This document shows positions 33,761-44,412 of a stretch of 64,000 nt of DNA, piece after piece. Each line of letters opens with the position of its first letter. Within the stretch, counting starts at the first letter, position 1. The position numbers and the translations under genes are program-made. This stretch comes from Manihot esculenta (taxonomy: Eukaryota; Streptophyta; Magnoliopsida; Malpighiales; Euphorbiaceae). The notes under the pieces are model-generated. The model saw only the letters and a list, made by a program, of their open reading frames with translations, searched no databases and was not told where the DNA came from. The stretch spans positions 28,181,705 to 28,245,704 of the forward strand of contig NC_035175.2 in NCBI RefSeq assembly GCF_001659605.2, read 5' to 3'.

Positions 33761-34706
33761 ATCTGTGAATGTATTTCAGGGAGGGATTTTTCAGGTACAG
33801 GTCTTTGGACCTGGTGGGCGAGTAGGTATTAGGGGGGTTGTCACACAACTCCAAATAGGCAGAACTGGGATGGAATTCAGCAGGAAAATCCCAAGTGGAG
33901 TCAGGGCATTCACAGCCCATGGCAATGCTAAACTCTTATAGGGACAAGCGAAATCGCTGTCCCAATAGCCTGAACCCAACTGTGTCTGGTGTGTACAGGT
34001 TGTGCATGGCTGGTTTGTCAAAGTAAAATGTGGTGAAGAACTCATGTGTGAGCTCAATGAAAGAGGGCATACGCAGGTAACAGAATGTGTCCCAACCGAT
34101 GGCAGAGATAAGGGAGCGTACCTGGTCTTGGAGTCTCAGTGCTTCAAGAGTGCCATGGTGAATGTACTTACCTGGATGGAATGGCAGAGAGGAGACCCTG
34201 TCCAGCCTGTGGCGTTCAAAAGCTTTGTTGAACGTCAGTGCCTGTGTGATGTGGTCTGGGCGGGTTGGTTTGGGCAAATAGCTGGGCAAATCACTTTCTT
34301 CGTGGCCTGCAGGAGATGTATCTGGTGAATCGATGGTGACGTCTGGTTATCGTTCTGGGCTCGGAGGTGTTGGTGGTGCAGGCGTTCTTGGCCATTTCTG
34401 GCCACGGCTGGAAGAAGGGGCGTCTTCTTGAGGTGTTTCGTCTTCAGAGGTGTCTGTCCCGACTGTTGGGGAGGCTGGCGGTGGACAGATCAGCGTCGCT
34501 TTGTTTCGCCGACGGTATGTCAGGGCGTCTGGTGCGTCGGAGCTTGTGGTCTCTGTTCCCTCGGTCGGTTCTGTGTCGGCATCGTTGGGGACGGGTGGAG
34601 GGTTGTCCATTGCTTCATCATCGCTGTCGGAGGGAATGGGTCTAAGTAGCCCTAGTTTCCTCCACATGCCGGGTCCGCCGATGGCCTTCATCTTGATTCT
34701 GACCAT
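33680..34706 (-). pseudogene. Athila ORF1-like protein, minus strand
   Basis: On the minus strand it starts MVRIKMKAIGGPGMWRKLG with an acidic, Pro/Ser-rich N-terminal 110 residues, then a stop. It resumes with LPSYLPKPTRPDHITQ, KYIHHGTLEALRLQDQVRSL, GWDTFCYLRMPSFIELTHEFFTTF and FRLLGQRFRLSL. This pattern is that of the ATHILA ORF1 family (function unknown). It lies on the same strand as the integrase at 35139 and 3' of it, the place where Athila elements keep an extra or env-like frame. The reading ends at the LTR junction near 33770. Confidence 0.6.
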
Positions 34707-35138
34707 GGTGGTCGGTGGTGGTGGTCGTCGGTGAAGGTAAATCTTGAAGTAAGAAGAGTAGAAACAGAGAGAGATAGCGTGAGGAAATAAAATAAAAACT
34801 ATTTTAAAGTGATTTGGGGTAGTTGAACTGCCCTGATCATTAAATGTTGAGCTCTGGCTTCTCGGCAGGGCGATTTGGTCAGTGATTTGGGCAAATCACA
34901 TGGCCAAATCGCTTCTTGGGTGTAATGGCTTGACTGGTCAGGTCTGTTATGTGCTCAATTCTACCAATTCAGCCTGACGATTTGCGCAAATCACTGCCCC
35001 GATCACTTCAGCTGGGCTGCCTCCCAGTAGCGCTCTGTTTTCTGTCTTGGGCTGGACTGCCTGCCTTGATCAGTAGGTTGGAGAAGGGGGATCCAAGGGA
35101 ACCTCCTCCACAAGATGAACAGAAAATCCTTCATAAAA
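34707..35138 (-). mobile_element. Leader or LTR-like spacer of the VI family
   Basis: Sits between integrase and the ORF1-like frame on the minus strand. It carries the word GTGATTTG..CAAATCAC and halves of it (about 34868-34915 and 34978-34995), also found in the VI LTR at 46667-46770. A pyrimidine-rich leader (CTATCTCTCTCTGTTTC) precedes the ORF1 ATG. Some of the segment after the integrase stop still reads as polyprotein tail. Confidence 0.5.
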
Positions 35139-35845
35139 TTACTTCAAACAGTGCCTATTGACCTTGAAAATCTTGCTTGTTTGTGGGCTGCATATGTCAA
35201 CAGCTCCATGTAGATAGACATGTTCAACCAAGAATGGCCCAATCCACCTAGACCGAAGCTTCCCAGGGAATAATTTAAACCTTGAATCAAAAGGCAAGAC
35301 CTTATCACCAACCTGGAAGTGTTTTCTGGAGATATTTTTGTCATGGAAGGCTTTGGTTTTTGCTTTGTAATCCCATGAAGCTTCATATGCATCACGCCGA
35401 ATCTCTTCAAGCTCTTGAAGTTGTAATTTCCTGTGGACTCCAGTCTCTTTTTCATCAAGATTACACTTTTTTACAGCCCAATAGGCTTTGTGCTCAAGCT
35501 CTACGGGTAGGTGGCAAGCTTTTCCATAAATCAACCTATATGGAGACATTCCAATTGGAGTTTTATAGGCTGTCCTATATGCCCACAAGGCATCATTGAG
35601 GCGCACACTCCAGTCCTTGCGGTTTGGGCAAACTGTTTTCTCAAGGATGGACTTGATCTCCCTATTTGAGACTTCGGCCAGCCCATTTGTTTGAGGATGA
35701 TAGGCAGTAGAGGTTCTATGGATGACATGGTGCTTCTTGAGGAGAGTTTCTACTACCTTGTTGCAAAAATGGGTGCCTCGGTCACTGATAATGGCTTTGG
35801 GCAAACCAAATCTTGAGAATATTTGGGATTTCAATGGGAAAGAGA
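35139..35845 (-). pseudogene. Athila-type integrase fragment (VI family), minus strand
   Basis: The frame of 231 residues starts [19 protein letters not shown] with the second catalytic Asp. It runs through [20 protein letters not shown] with the catalytic Glu, then [37 protein letters not shown] and the C-terminal [16 protein letters not shown] domain. Integrase joins the element DNA into the genome. The N-terminal zinc part and the first Asp are missing because the sequence switches to LTR VI at about 35840. It is related to, but distinct from, the integrase of VIII. Confidence 0.82.
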
Positions 35846-36759
35846 TTCTAGTTAAAGTATGAGACTATTTCAGTTTGTTCAGAATTGATCATTGATTATT
35901 TAATACTCCTATTTTAATTCAATAAATTAGTTTTGATTGTGGAAGACGCTTCTCACAACCAAATCCCTCCTTAGTTCTAGTTTGATTAGGAAACGTTCGC
36001 TAATCAAACACTAATCAACAAGTTGCCAAGGAACGTCCTTGGGGCATTTAGCATCGAACAACTGTTGACTGCATTAAGACTTAGAGAAACCCAATTCTAT
36101 CCTTGCCAACCGCGTGGTCAAGTCTAGATTATACAACTGATTATATTTATGTTCAAATAATCTAAGCAATTACGGACCTAAATCATTCAAACAATTTATT
36201 ACTCAAGCAATTTAAAAGCAATGGGCCCTTATTGATTCTAAAAGCAAAATAATAATTATAGAAAAGATCAAATTGCATAAATATTGAAAGCAAACAAGAG
36301 TTTAACAATGGAGTTTTAAATCTCCCAATTCATCACAAATCTGAATTTCCTCAACTTCAACTAGAAAAGAATGAATTTAGCCACTCATGGTGGACAAAAG
36401 TACACAAAAGAAAGAAGAAAGGAAGAGAAGAAGAGTCTCCTGAGTTTCTGCAGAATTTCCGAGGAGGAGAGTGAGATAGCTTTGCTGGTTTGGATGCAGC
36501 ACTTTTATAGATGGAGAATCCCAATTCCAATTTGATTAGGGTTTTGAAATCTCAATTTGATTTGGTCTTCTTTCTAGTCTTTGATTCCTCTTTGGATTTT
36601 GTATTTGATTGAGAATGGAACTCTCTAAGTGAACGGTGTGGTTCTTGGGGCTGATCTTGCAGTGTTTGAAGTGGATTTGGACTTCTCCACTTTTGAATTT
36701 CGATTTTCTGCACTTTTCCCTCTTCTGCTGTCTGTCTGAGTTATTTTGATTTGGGCAGT
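35846..36759 (-). mobile_element. LTR VI, distal part (minus strand), interrupted by VII
   Basis: Minus-strand Athila-like LTR. It has CACCATGAGTGGCTAAATTC (a gag-less landmark shared with the VIII LTR) and the CCAAGGA-CGT-TCCTTGG hairpin (complement at 36026-36042). It contains no TTCGGC words. It is split at 36759 by VII, with target duplication GCAGT, and continues at 46672-46925. Confidence 0.7.
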
Positions 36760-39013
36760 TGTAATACCTGGCTAGACTCCGGTATCGGAATTCCTACCGT
36801 CCGGTGGAATCTCGGATGTCGGAAACTTCTAGAAGGGTAAAGTCATGTTTTCATAAATGTTTTAATGTATTTTATGGTTTTAAGCAAAAAGGAAATTGAA
36901 TTTTAAATGAAAAAGACCAAGGAGACATTTCCAGGTTCGGCCGCCGAACCTCAAGTTCGGCCGCCGAACATTGGATGGTTTAGGGGGGCAAGTTAGGCTT
37001 CCGAAAGTTTCAAAGGTTCGGCCGCCGAACCTAATGTTCGGCTGCCGAACTTGCATGAGTTTTGGAGGCACTTTAGGCTGCCGAAAGGTGGTCTGCCAGC
37101 CCCTATATAAGAGCTCCATGGTCGAAACGGCGAGTTTTCTCCCCATTTTCGGCCACGGTAAGTTCCTGTTCTCCCATGGTTCGTTTTTGATGATTTTCCT
37201 TTGATCTTTCATGTTTTAACAAGATTTATGTTGATTTGAAGATATTTAAATAAAAAGAGCGAGTTTTGGAAACTTGGAGACCAAAGAGCGGATTTCTCCC
37301 CATCTCCGAGTTGGATCGCCTCTCCTCTCGTTCTTCAAGAGGTAAGAGTAGATCCATAGTTCCTTTAATGTTTTGAGCAAGTTTTATGAAGTTTCTGGGG
37401 GTAGAAATGCATGTTTAAGTTATGGCTAGTCTTATGGGTTTATGTTGATGTTTTGAACAATGTATGATATTTGTGGATGTTTGATGTGTTGTAGATGGGG
37501 TTTGGAATAGTTTGAAGCCCCTAAGAGCTTGTATGCTTGAGCATGCATGTTGTAGAATAGGAAAATGCTTGATTGAATGAGTTGGGAGGTTTTTATGCAT
37601 GAAGAGGCTGAGTTTCTGCCCTTTGGGAAGAGCTCAGGTTCCGCAGCCGAAGGCTCTTTCGGCCGCCGAACCTGCCTTTGGTAGCATGTATCGGCTGCCG
37701 AACCCTGCCCCTGAAAGATGACTTTCGGCTCTGGAGGGAACCTTCGGCCGCCGAAAGTGCCGCCGAAGGTGCATGACTTTCGGCTCTGGAGGGACTTTCA
37801 GCCGCCGAACCTGCCGCCGAAAGTGCCCTGTTCAGCATTCCTTTGCATGATTTGTATGATTGTTTTAAGGTGTTTTAGGGGGGTTTTTGGGGAGTATTTT
37901 AGAGTCATGCTTATGTATGTTAGGTCCCTCATTTGAGTCCACCTGTGTAGGTTCGGACCCGAGGAACCGAGGACCCCAGCAGTGAGATAGCTGCTTCAGA
38001 GTCTTTAGACCTTCAGCTAGAGGTTAGTGGAATACCTTATTACGTTTCAAAGTAAATAAATAAATTTTGAGCATGATACATGCATCATGAATGCCATGAG
38101 ATATACTAGGGTGCTTGCATTAGAATTCACGAATATGTTGCATTGCATAATATGCTGGTAATGTGGATGAATGTTGGATGATCTTTTGGCCGCACTACAT
38201 TATGATATGATGCGATACGGTATGGAAGACAAGTGAGGCCCATTCTTCGCCCCTGGCACTATATAAGAGAAAGACCAGTGAGGCCCATTCTACGCCCCTG
38301 GCATATTGGAATGTTATGTTATGAATGTAATGTAAGAGAAAGACCAGTGAGGCCCAGTCTACGCCCCTGGCACTATTGGATTCAGTAGTGGGCTATTGGT
38401 GACAAGTTCATCCTTGATGTGAATTGTTTGTGATGTGTTGCATTTCATGAAAACATGAAATTTTAAATTGAATGTTTTATTATTCTGCTCACTGGGCTTT
38501 ATAGCTCACCCCTCTCCCTTAACCCCCAGGTTTGCAGGTACAGGGTAGACCAGGAGGTCAGCAGGAGTAGAGTCTTGTTTATGTAATAGATAGCTGTGGA
38601 CATGAATATGATGTAATACAAAAGTATAGTATTGTACTGTTATGTAATGATGATTATGGAAGTTTAGAGTTGTGCTTGACCACAGTATGTTGGTTATCCC
38701 TTTATGAGTACATGATCTTTTTTATTGATGTTTATGTAAACCAAACTTAATATATGTTATGTTATGTTACCCCATTGGAGTATTTGATGAGGACTCCAAT
38801 GAGGGGTTGATGCCTATGTTATGAATAGTGCATGCACAGTTTGAGTTTGGTGAATGAATGAAAAGAAAAGTTTAAAATTTTTATGTATGTTGTTGATCAT
38901 GTATGGGATTAAACAGGTTTGCAGGATGTATGTCAGGCTTGCTACGGGTCCCGGCGGCCTTATGCCGATCTGGATCCTAGCGCCGGTAGCGGTCCGGTTT
39001 CCGGGTCGTTACA
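36760..39013 (+). repeat. Element VII, left LTR
   Basis: TGTAATACCTGGC to CGGGTCGTTACA. It holds TTCGGCCGCCGAA at 36936 and 36956 and more at 37010-37060 and 37650-37815, a CTATATAAGAG TATA box near 37104, and three GACCAGTGAGGCCCA..CTACGCCCCTGGCA phrases (38230-38370). Confidence 0.92.
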
Positions 39014-39016
39014 GAG

Positions 39017-39028
39017 TGGTATCAGAGC
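39017..39028 (+). promoter_or_regulatory. Primer binding site of element VII (initiator-Met tRNA)
   Basis: TGGTATCAGAGC three bases after the left LTR. Confidence 0.92.
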
Positions 39029-39283
39029 CCTAGGTTCATATGGTCGGACCTAGATCGGGCTCATAGATGTTATAGAAGGTCAAGCACAATAGGAAAAATC
39101 ATGTCCACTAGGATAGGATAAAGAGTCCTGTCATGAATGATGATGTGAAATGCCATGACATTATACATGTGCATTAATGCTATGTTTTGTATGTGATGTA
39201 TGTGATGCGGGTTCATGTGTTCCCACATGAACCATATGATGTTAACGTTTGTTCGATGTGTGCTATTTTTTTCAGAAAACAGG

Positions 39284-41047
39284 ATGAGAGGAACTCGTCG
39301 ATCTGCACGATTGACTGGAGTACCACCTCAGGACGAGGGCACTGATGCCCTTCGTCCTACATTGCCTAGGGCAATGTCAAGTAGATCCAGCAGGGAAAGA
39401 GCAGTGAGAGACCCTATAAGGTCTTTGGATCTGGGTAGAAGCAGATCAGTGAGGGGAACAGTGCAAGGTGGAATGTCAGAGGATATGGGGGATCAGATGG
39501 ATGTGGATCAGAGGAGGGACGGCAGTTTAGGAGTGAGTATGTCGGAAGAGGGAATGGGAGAGTCCCAAGGAGGCACCCAGGCCTCGGGATTTGTTCAGCC
39601 ACCCCAGTACCCATCCTTTTCACATAATCCCGGGTATTCAATGGGAGGTACATCGGATTACCCCAGCTTTAACCCTTACCACTCACACATGCCATACCCA
39701 CCTTACTACCCGCCATACCCACCTTACTACCCACCATACCCACAGTACCCACAGTACCCTATGTATCCACCTCCACCCTACTATCCAAATCCAGCAAACC
39801 CTACCCCAGGGGATGCTGCACCTCCTCCACCACCAGCAGCACCTACTGTCCCAGTAACCCAAGACCCCAAGCCTAGCTCATCTGGAGGGAGCAAGGTCAA
39901 AATGACCGATTATATGAAGTTGGGTGCTCCCCAGTTTGAAACCGGTGATGACCCGTTTGTGTACCTTGAAAGGGTCAGAACGATTACAGATGAGATAGGA
40001 GCTGATGACAGTAGAGCCATTCAGATGGCTGGGTTCACACTGAAATGTAAGAAGGCCCGAGAGTGGTTTAAGAACTATGTGAACCCGAGGTTGGACAGCC
40101 TATCATGGGAGGAGTTTGCAAATGAGTTTGCAGGATGGGCTTTTCCTGACAGTTCAAGAGAATTGAAGATGATTGAGTTCGAGCAGTTGAGGCAGACAGA
40201 TGAGATGAGTGTGGATGAGTTCACAGACAAGTTTTCGGAGCTGTTGCCGTTTGTCGGGCAAAATCTGGATACATATCAGAAAAAGTCAATGAGGTATATC
40301 ATGAAGCTCCATTCCAGGTATTCCTCCTTGATTCAGTCAGCAGAGAGGGAGAGTTTCCATGCCATAGTGGATATGGCTCGGAGGATGGAGGCTAGTGCTA
40401 TCATCGAAGGGAAAGTCAAACAGTCAGTGGCACAGCCTTCTGGTTCCAAGACCCCAAGTGGGGGAAGGTCAGATCCTTCTTCTCTGAGTTCAGCTAGTAA
40501 GAGGTGGAGTAGTACCACCAAGAAGCCAAAGAAGAACAAGTTCTGGAATAAGATCAAGTCTGGTATGGGATTAGGAAGTGGTTCGAGCTCAGGTGCAGAT
40601 AATGCAGTATGTAAGAAATGTGGGAAGCCGCACAAGGGAGTATGTCTGGTTGGGACGACAGCCTGCTTCAGATGTAGGAAGGAGGGACACATGGCACGGG
40701 AGTGTCCTAGGGTAGCTTTTGTGGCACAGTCTCAGCAGACAGCTTCAGGTAGTGTGGCTCAGCCAGTAGCTCCAGCCGCGACTCAGGCTAGTGGTAGAGG
40801 TCGAGGGAGAGGGGCAGCCTCTTCTTCAGCGGGTTTCAGGGGTGAAGGTCCATCAGCTCCAGCACGGATCTTCACCATGACTCAGCAGGAGGCAAACACA
40901 TCCAACACCGTGGTGTCAGGTAATCTCATCATTGGTTGTTCAGATGTCTATGCCTTAATGGACCCTGGTGCATCGCATTCCTTCTTTGCTCCGAGAGCCG
41001 TCGAGAGGTTGGGATTTATGGTCTCTGGGTTAGAGTGTCCCCTATGA
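39284..41047 (+). pseudogene. Element VII gag and protease
   Basis: I prefer the start at 39284 (MRGTRRSARLTG), after a TTTTTTTCAG tract, over the upstream ATG at 39215. The first about 200 residues are low complexity, including a Pro/Tyr-rich run (PPYYPPYPPYYPPYP). The Retrotrans_gag capsid follows (DPFVYLERVRTI...AREWFKNYV...FPDSSRELKMIEF). Then come a basic Ser-rich linker, a CCHC knuckle CFRCRKEGHMAREC at 40664-40705, and the aspartic protease core ALMDPGASHSFF at about 40950. Gag builds the particle and protease cuts the polyprotein. A TGA at 41045-41047 ends the frame in the protease. The same frame continues after it, so it is a point nonsense change. Confidence 0.9.
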
Positions 41048-42850
41048 GTCAGTGGACCCAAGTGTGACCCGTCAGTGGCAGAGTCAGTCTGCCAGTGTAG
41101 TCCAGTTTTTATTGAGGGAAGATGCCTCTCCACCGACCTTGTGGTTCTAGATTTGACAGATTTTGACGTCATTCTAGGGATGGATTGGCTACCTACCCAT
41201 GGTGCTACCTTGGATTGCAGAGATAAGGTAGTCAGGTTCAGATGTCAGGATGGGTCAGAGGTTGTCTTCAGAGGAGACAGGAGAGGTACACCTAGAGGTT
41301 TGATATCAGCCCTACAGGCTCGTAGGCTGCTCAGGAGGGGTTGTCAAGGTTTTCTAACTCATGTGAGGGAGCTGGATAGTCATGTCAGAGAGCCCACCTC
41401 AGTGCCCGTGGTCAGTGAGTTTCTAGATGTTTTCCCAGACGAGCTGCCAAGTTTACCACCTGCTAGGGAGATAGAGTTTGAAATTGAATTGATGCCTGGA
41501 ACCAGACCGATCTCTATCCCTCCCTACAAGATGGCACCAGCCGAGTTGAAAGAACTGAAAGAGCAGTTGCAAGAGCTGGTAGACAAGGGTTTCATCCGAC
41601 CGAGTACCTCACCTTGGGGTGCTCCAGTGCTTTTTGTGAGAAAGAAGGATAGATCCCTTAGACTTTGTATCGACTACAGGCAGTTGAACAAAGTCACTAC
41701 CAAGAATAAGTACCCGTTGCCTAGGATTAATGATCTATTTGACCAGCTAGCAGGAGCAGGTTGTTTCTCCAAGATAAATCTGAGATCCGGGTATCATTAG
41801 CTGAGGATAAGGGAAGAGGATGTACCGAAGACAACATTCAGGACCAGATATGGGCATTATGAGTTCCTTGTGATGCCGTTTGGGTTAACCAATGCCCCTG
41901 CAACATTCATGGATCTCATGAACAGAGTGTTTAGACAGTATCTGGATCACTTTGTTATTGTCTTCTTCGATGATATCCTAGTGTATTCCAGAAATGTAGA
42001 GGAGCATGCCCATCATCTGAGGACGGTGTTGCAGACCTTGAGGAAACATGGCTTATATGCCAAGTTCTCCAAGTGTGAATTCTGGTTGAGGAGCATCTCA
42101 TTCTTGGGGCATGTTGTGTCAGAAAATGGGATAGAGGTGGACCCCAAGAAGGTAGAAGCTGTGGCTAACTGGCCTAGACCCACTTCAGTGACAGAGATCA
42201 GGAGTTTCTTGGGTTTGGCAGGTTACTACAGGAGATTCATTCAGGACTTCTCAAAGATAGCAGCTCCTATGACCAGACTGACTAGAAAGAATCAGAAGTT
42301 TGTGGGGACCGACCAGTGCGAAGAGAGTTTTGAAGAGCTTAAGAAGAGGTTGACGTCGGCACTGGTGTTAGCTCTGCAAACCAGCGATGAGGACTTCACA
42401 GTGTTCTGTGATGCATCCAGAGTGGGTTTGGGTTGTGTGTTAATGCAGAACGGAAGAGTGATTGCTTACGCTTCCAGGCAGCTGAAGAGGCATGAGTTGA
42501 ATTACCCTACACACGATCTTGAGATGGCAGCAGTTATCTTTGCACTTAAGATATGGAGGCATTACCTCTATGGGGTAAAATGTGAGATCTTCACAGATCA
42601 TAAGAGCCTGCAGCATATCTTGAGTCAGAGAGAGCTGAATTTGAGGCAGAGAAGATGGGTAAAGCTACTTAGTGACTATGATTGTAAGATTTAGTACCAT
42701 CCGGGTAAGGCGAATGTTGTGGCAGACGCCCTAAGCCAGAAATCACTAGGCAGTTTATCCCACATCACGGCAGAGAGGAGACCGGTGGTGAAAGAGTTTT
42801 ACAAGCTCGTTAATGAAGGTCTACAGATGGAGTTGTCTGGTACAGGTGCT
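41048..42850 (+). pseudogene. Element VII reverse transcriptase and RNase H
   Basis: Same frame as gag. The protease end [17 protein letters not shown] leads to the RT fingers ([20 protein letters not shown]) and the palm [14 protein letters not shown] with both catalytic Asp codons at 41969-41974. RNase H has [16 protein letters not shown] and [12 protein letters not shown], ending with YHPGKANVVADALSQKS. RT copies the RNA and RNase H removes the template. TAG codons at 41798-41800 (after SGYH) and 42692-42694 (before YHPGK) interrupt it. Both look like CAG-to-TAG changes. Confidence 0.9.
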
Positions 42851-44304
42851 TTAATAGCCCAGATGAGAGTGACACATGTGTTTCTGAAGCAGGTGGCTCA
42901 GAAACAGCATGAGGACCCAGAGTTAGTGAAAATTGCCCGGACTGTTCAGTCAGGCAAGAATGGGGAGTTCAGATTTGACAACAAAGGGATCCTCCGCTAT
43001 GGGAATCGATTATGTGTACCAGATGACATAGGGCTAAAAGGAGACATTATGAGAGAGGCTCATAATGCTAGATACAGTGTTCACCCTGGAGCCACCAAAA
43101 TGTACCAGGATCTGAAGAGAATCTATTGGTAGCCAGCTATGAAGAGAGAAGTGGCACAGTTTGTGTCAGCCTGCGAAGTATGTCAGAGGGTGAAGCTGGA
43201 ACATCAGAAGCCGGCTGGAATGCTTAACCCACTGCCGATTCCAGAGTGGAAATGGGAGAATATCGCCATGGATTTTGTAGTGGGGTTACCGGCAACGTCC
43301 AACAGACTAGACTCCATATGGGTGATTGTGGACAGACTCACCAAATCTGCTCACTTCATCCCTGTCAGGAGCAACTACTCTGTGGATAAGTTAGCGCAGG
43401 TGTATGTTGATGAAGTGGTCAGGTTGCATGGGGTTCCTGTTTCGATAGAGTCTGATAGAGGGCCCAGTTCACCTCCAGGTTTTGGCGAAGTCTGCAGAGT
43501 GCTATGGGTACCAGACTAGATTTCAGTACTGCCTTCCATCCCTAGACTGATGGACAGTCAGAGAGGACCATCCAGACTATAGAAGACATGCTCAGAATGT
43601 GTGTGCTAGATTTTGGCGATTCTTGGAGGCAGCATCTACCTTTGGTGGAGTTTGCCTACAACAACAGCTATCATGCTAGCATAGGGATGGCTCCATATGA
43701 AGCTTTGTATGGGAGGAAGTGCAGGTCACCTGTCTGTTGGGAGGAAGTTGGAGAGAGGTCCTTAGCAGGGCCAGAGCTAGTAGAGATTACCAGCAGGGTG
43801 GTGCCCATAATCAGAGAAAGAATCAAAACTGCTGTGAGCAGGCAGAAAAGTTATGCAGACATCCGCAGAAGACAAGTAGAGTTTCAGGAGGGGGATTTGG
43901 TATTGCTCAAAGTGTCTTCTATGAAAGGAGTGGTTCGTTTCGGGAAGAAAGGTAAGCTAGCCCCACGATACATCGGACCCTTTGAAATCTTGCAGAAGAT
44001 TGGGAATGTGTCGTACAAGCTGGATTTACCTGCTTCAATGGAAAGAATCCATCCGGTTTTCCATGATTCCATGTTAAGGAAGTTCGTGTCAGATCTGGGC
44101 AAGGTTCTTAGTGAGCCTGATGTGGAGATCTTAGAGGATCTCACTTATGTTGAGCAGCCAGTACGGATTCTTGACACCCAGATCAGAAAGTTGAGAAACA
44201 AGGAAATTTCGATGGTGAAAGTCCTTTGGAACCACCACAATATGGACGAATGCACCTGGGAGACACGGGAGTCCATGCTCCAGCAGTACCCCCATCTCTT
44301 TTAA
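42851..44304 (+). pseudogene. Element VII integrase with C-terminal chromodomain
   Basis: A zinc-binding region (VHPGATKMYQDLKRIYW, then CEVCQRVK) is split by a TAG at 43130-43132 where a Trp codon is expected. The catalytic core has MDFVVGLP (first Asp) and VPVSIESDRG (second Asp). A one-base loss near 43460 shifts the frame and another TAG is at about 43544. The Glu region, FAYNNSYHASIGMAPYEALYG and the GPFEILQKIGNVSYKLDLP domain follow. The last about 50 residues (VRILDTQIRKLRNKEISMVK, WETRESM) form a chromodomain, which in this lineage is thought to guide insertion to marked chromatin. The protein is not functional as it stands. Confidence 0.88.
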
Positions 44305-44375
44305 AGGTTAGTAACTAAGTGTTTTATGTGCTTTATGTGTATGTTATGTTGTATGCCTTGCATGTGCTAGTTGAG

Positions 44376-44412
44376 GAACATTCGGGGACGAATGTTCTTA
44401 AGGGGGCGAGAA
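44376..44412 (+). promoter_or_regulatory. Hairpin and polypurine tract of element VII
   Basis: GAACATTCG-GGGA-CGAATGTTC stem-loop followed by AAGGGGGCGAGAA, the plus-strand primer, just before the right LTR. Same design as in element I. Confidence 0.75.

Noticed and set aside
34367..34734. Plus-strand frames rich in Gly/Val/Ser
   Set aside because: Antisense to the acidic N-terminus of the ORF1-like gene.
19739..39028. TGGTATCAGAGC sites as tRNA gene pieces
   Set aside because: They are retrotransposon primer sites next to LTR ends; no cloverleaf surrounds them.
39591..39857. His/Thr-rich 88-residue frame
   Set aside because: Out-of-frame shadow of the Pro/Tyr-rich stretch of VII gag.
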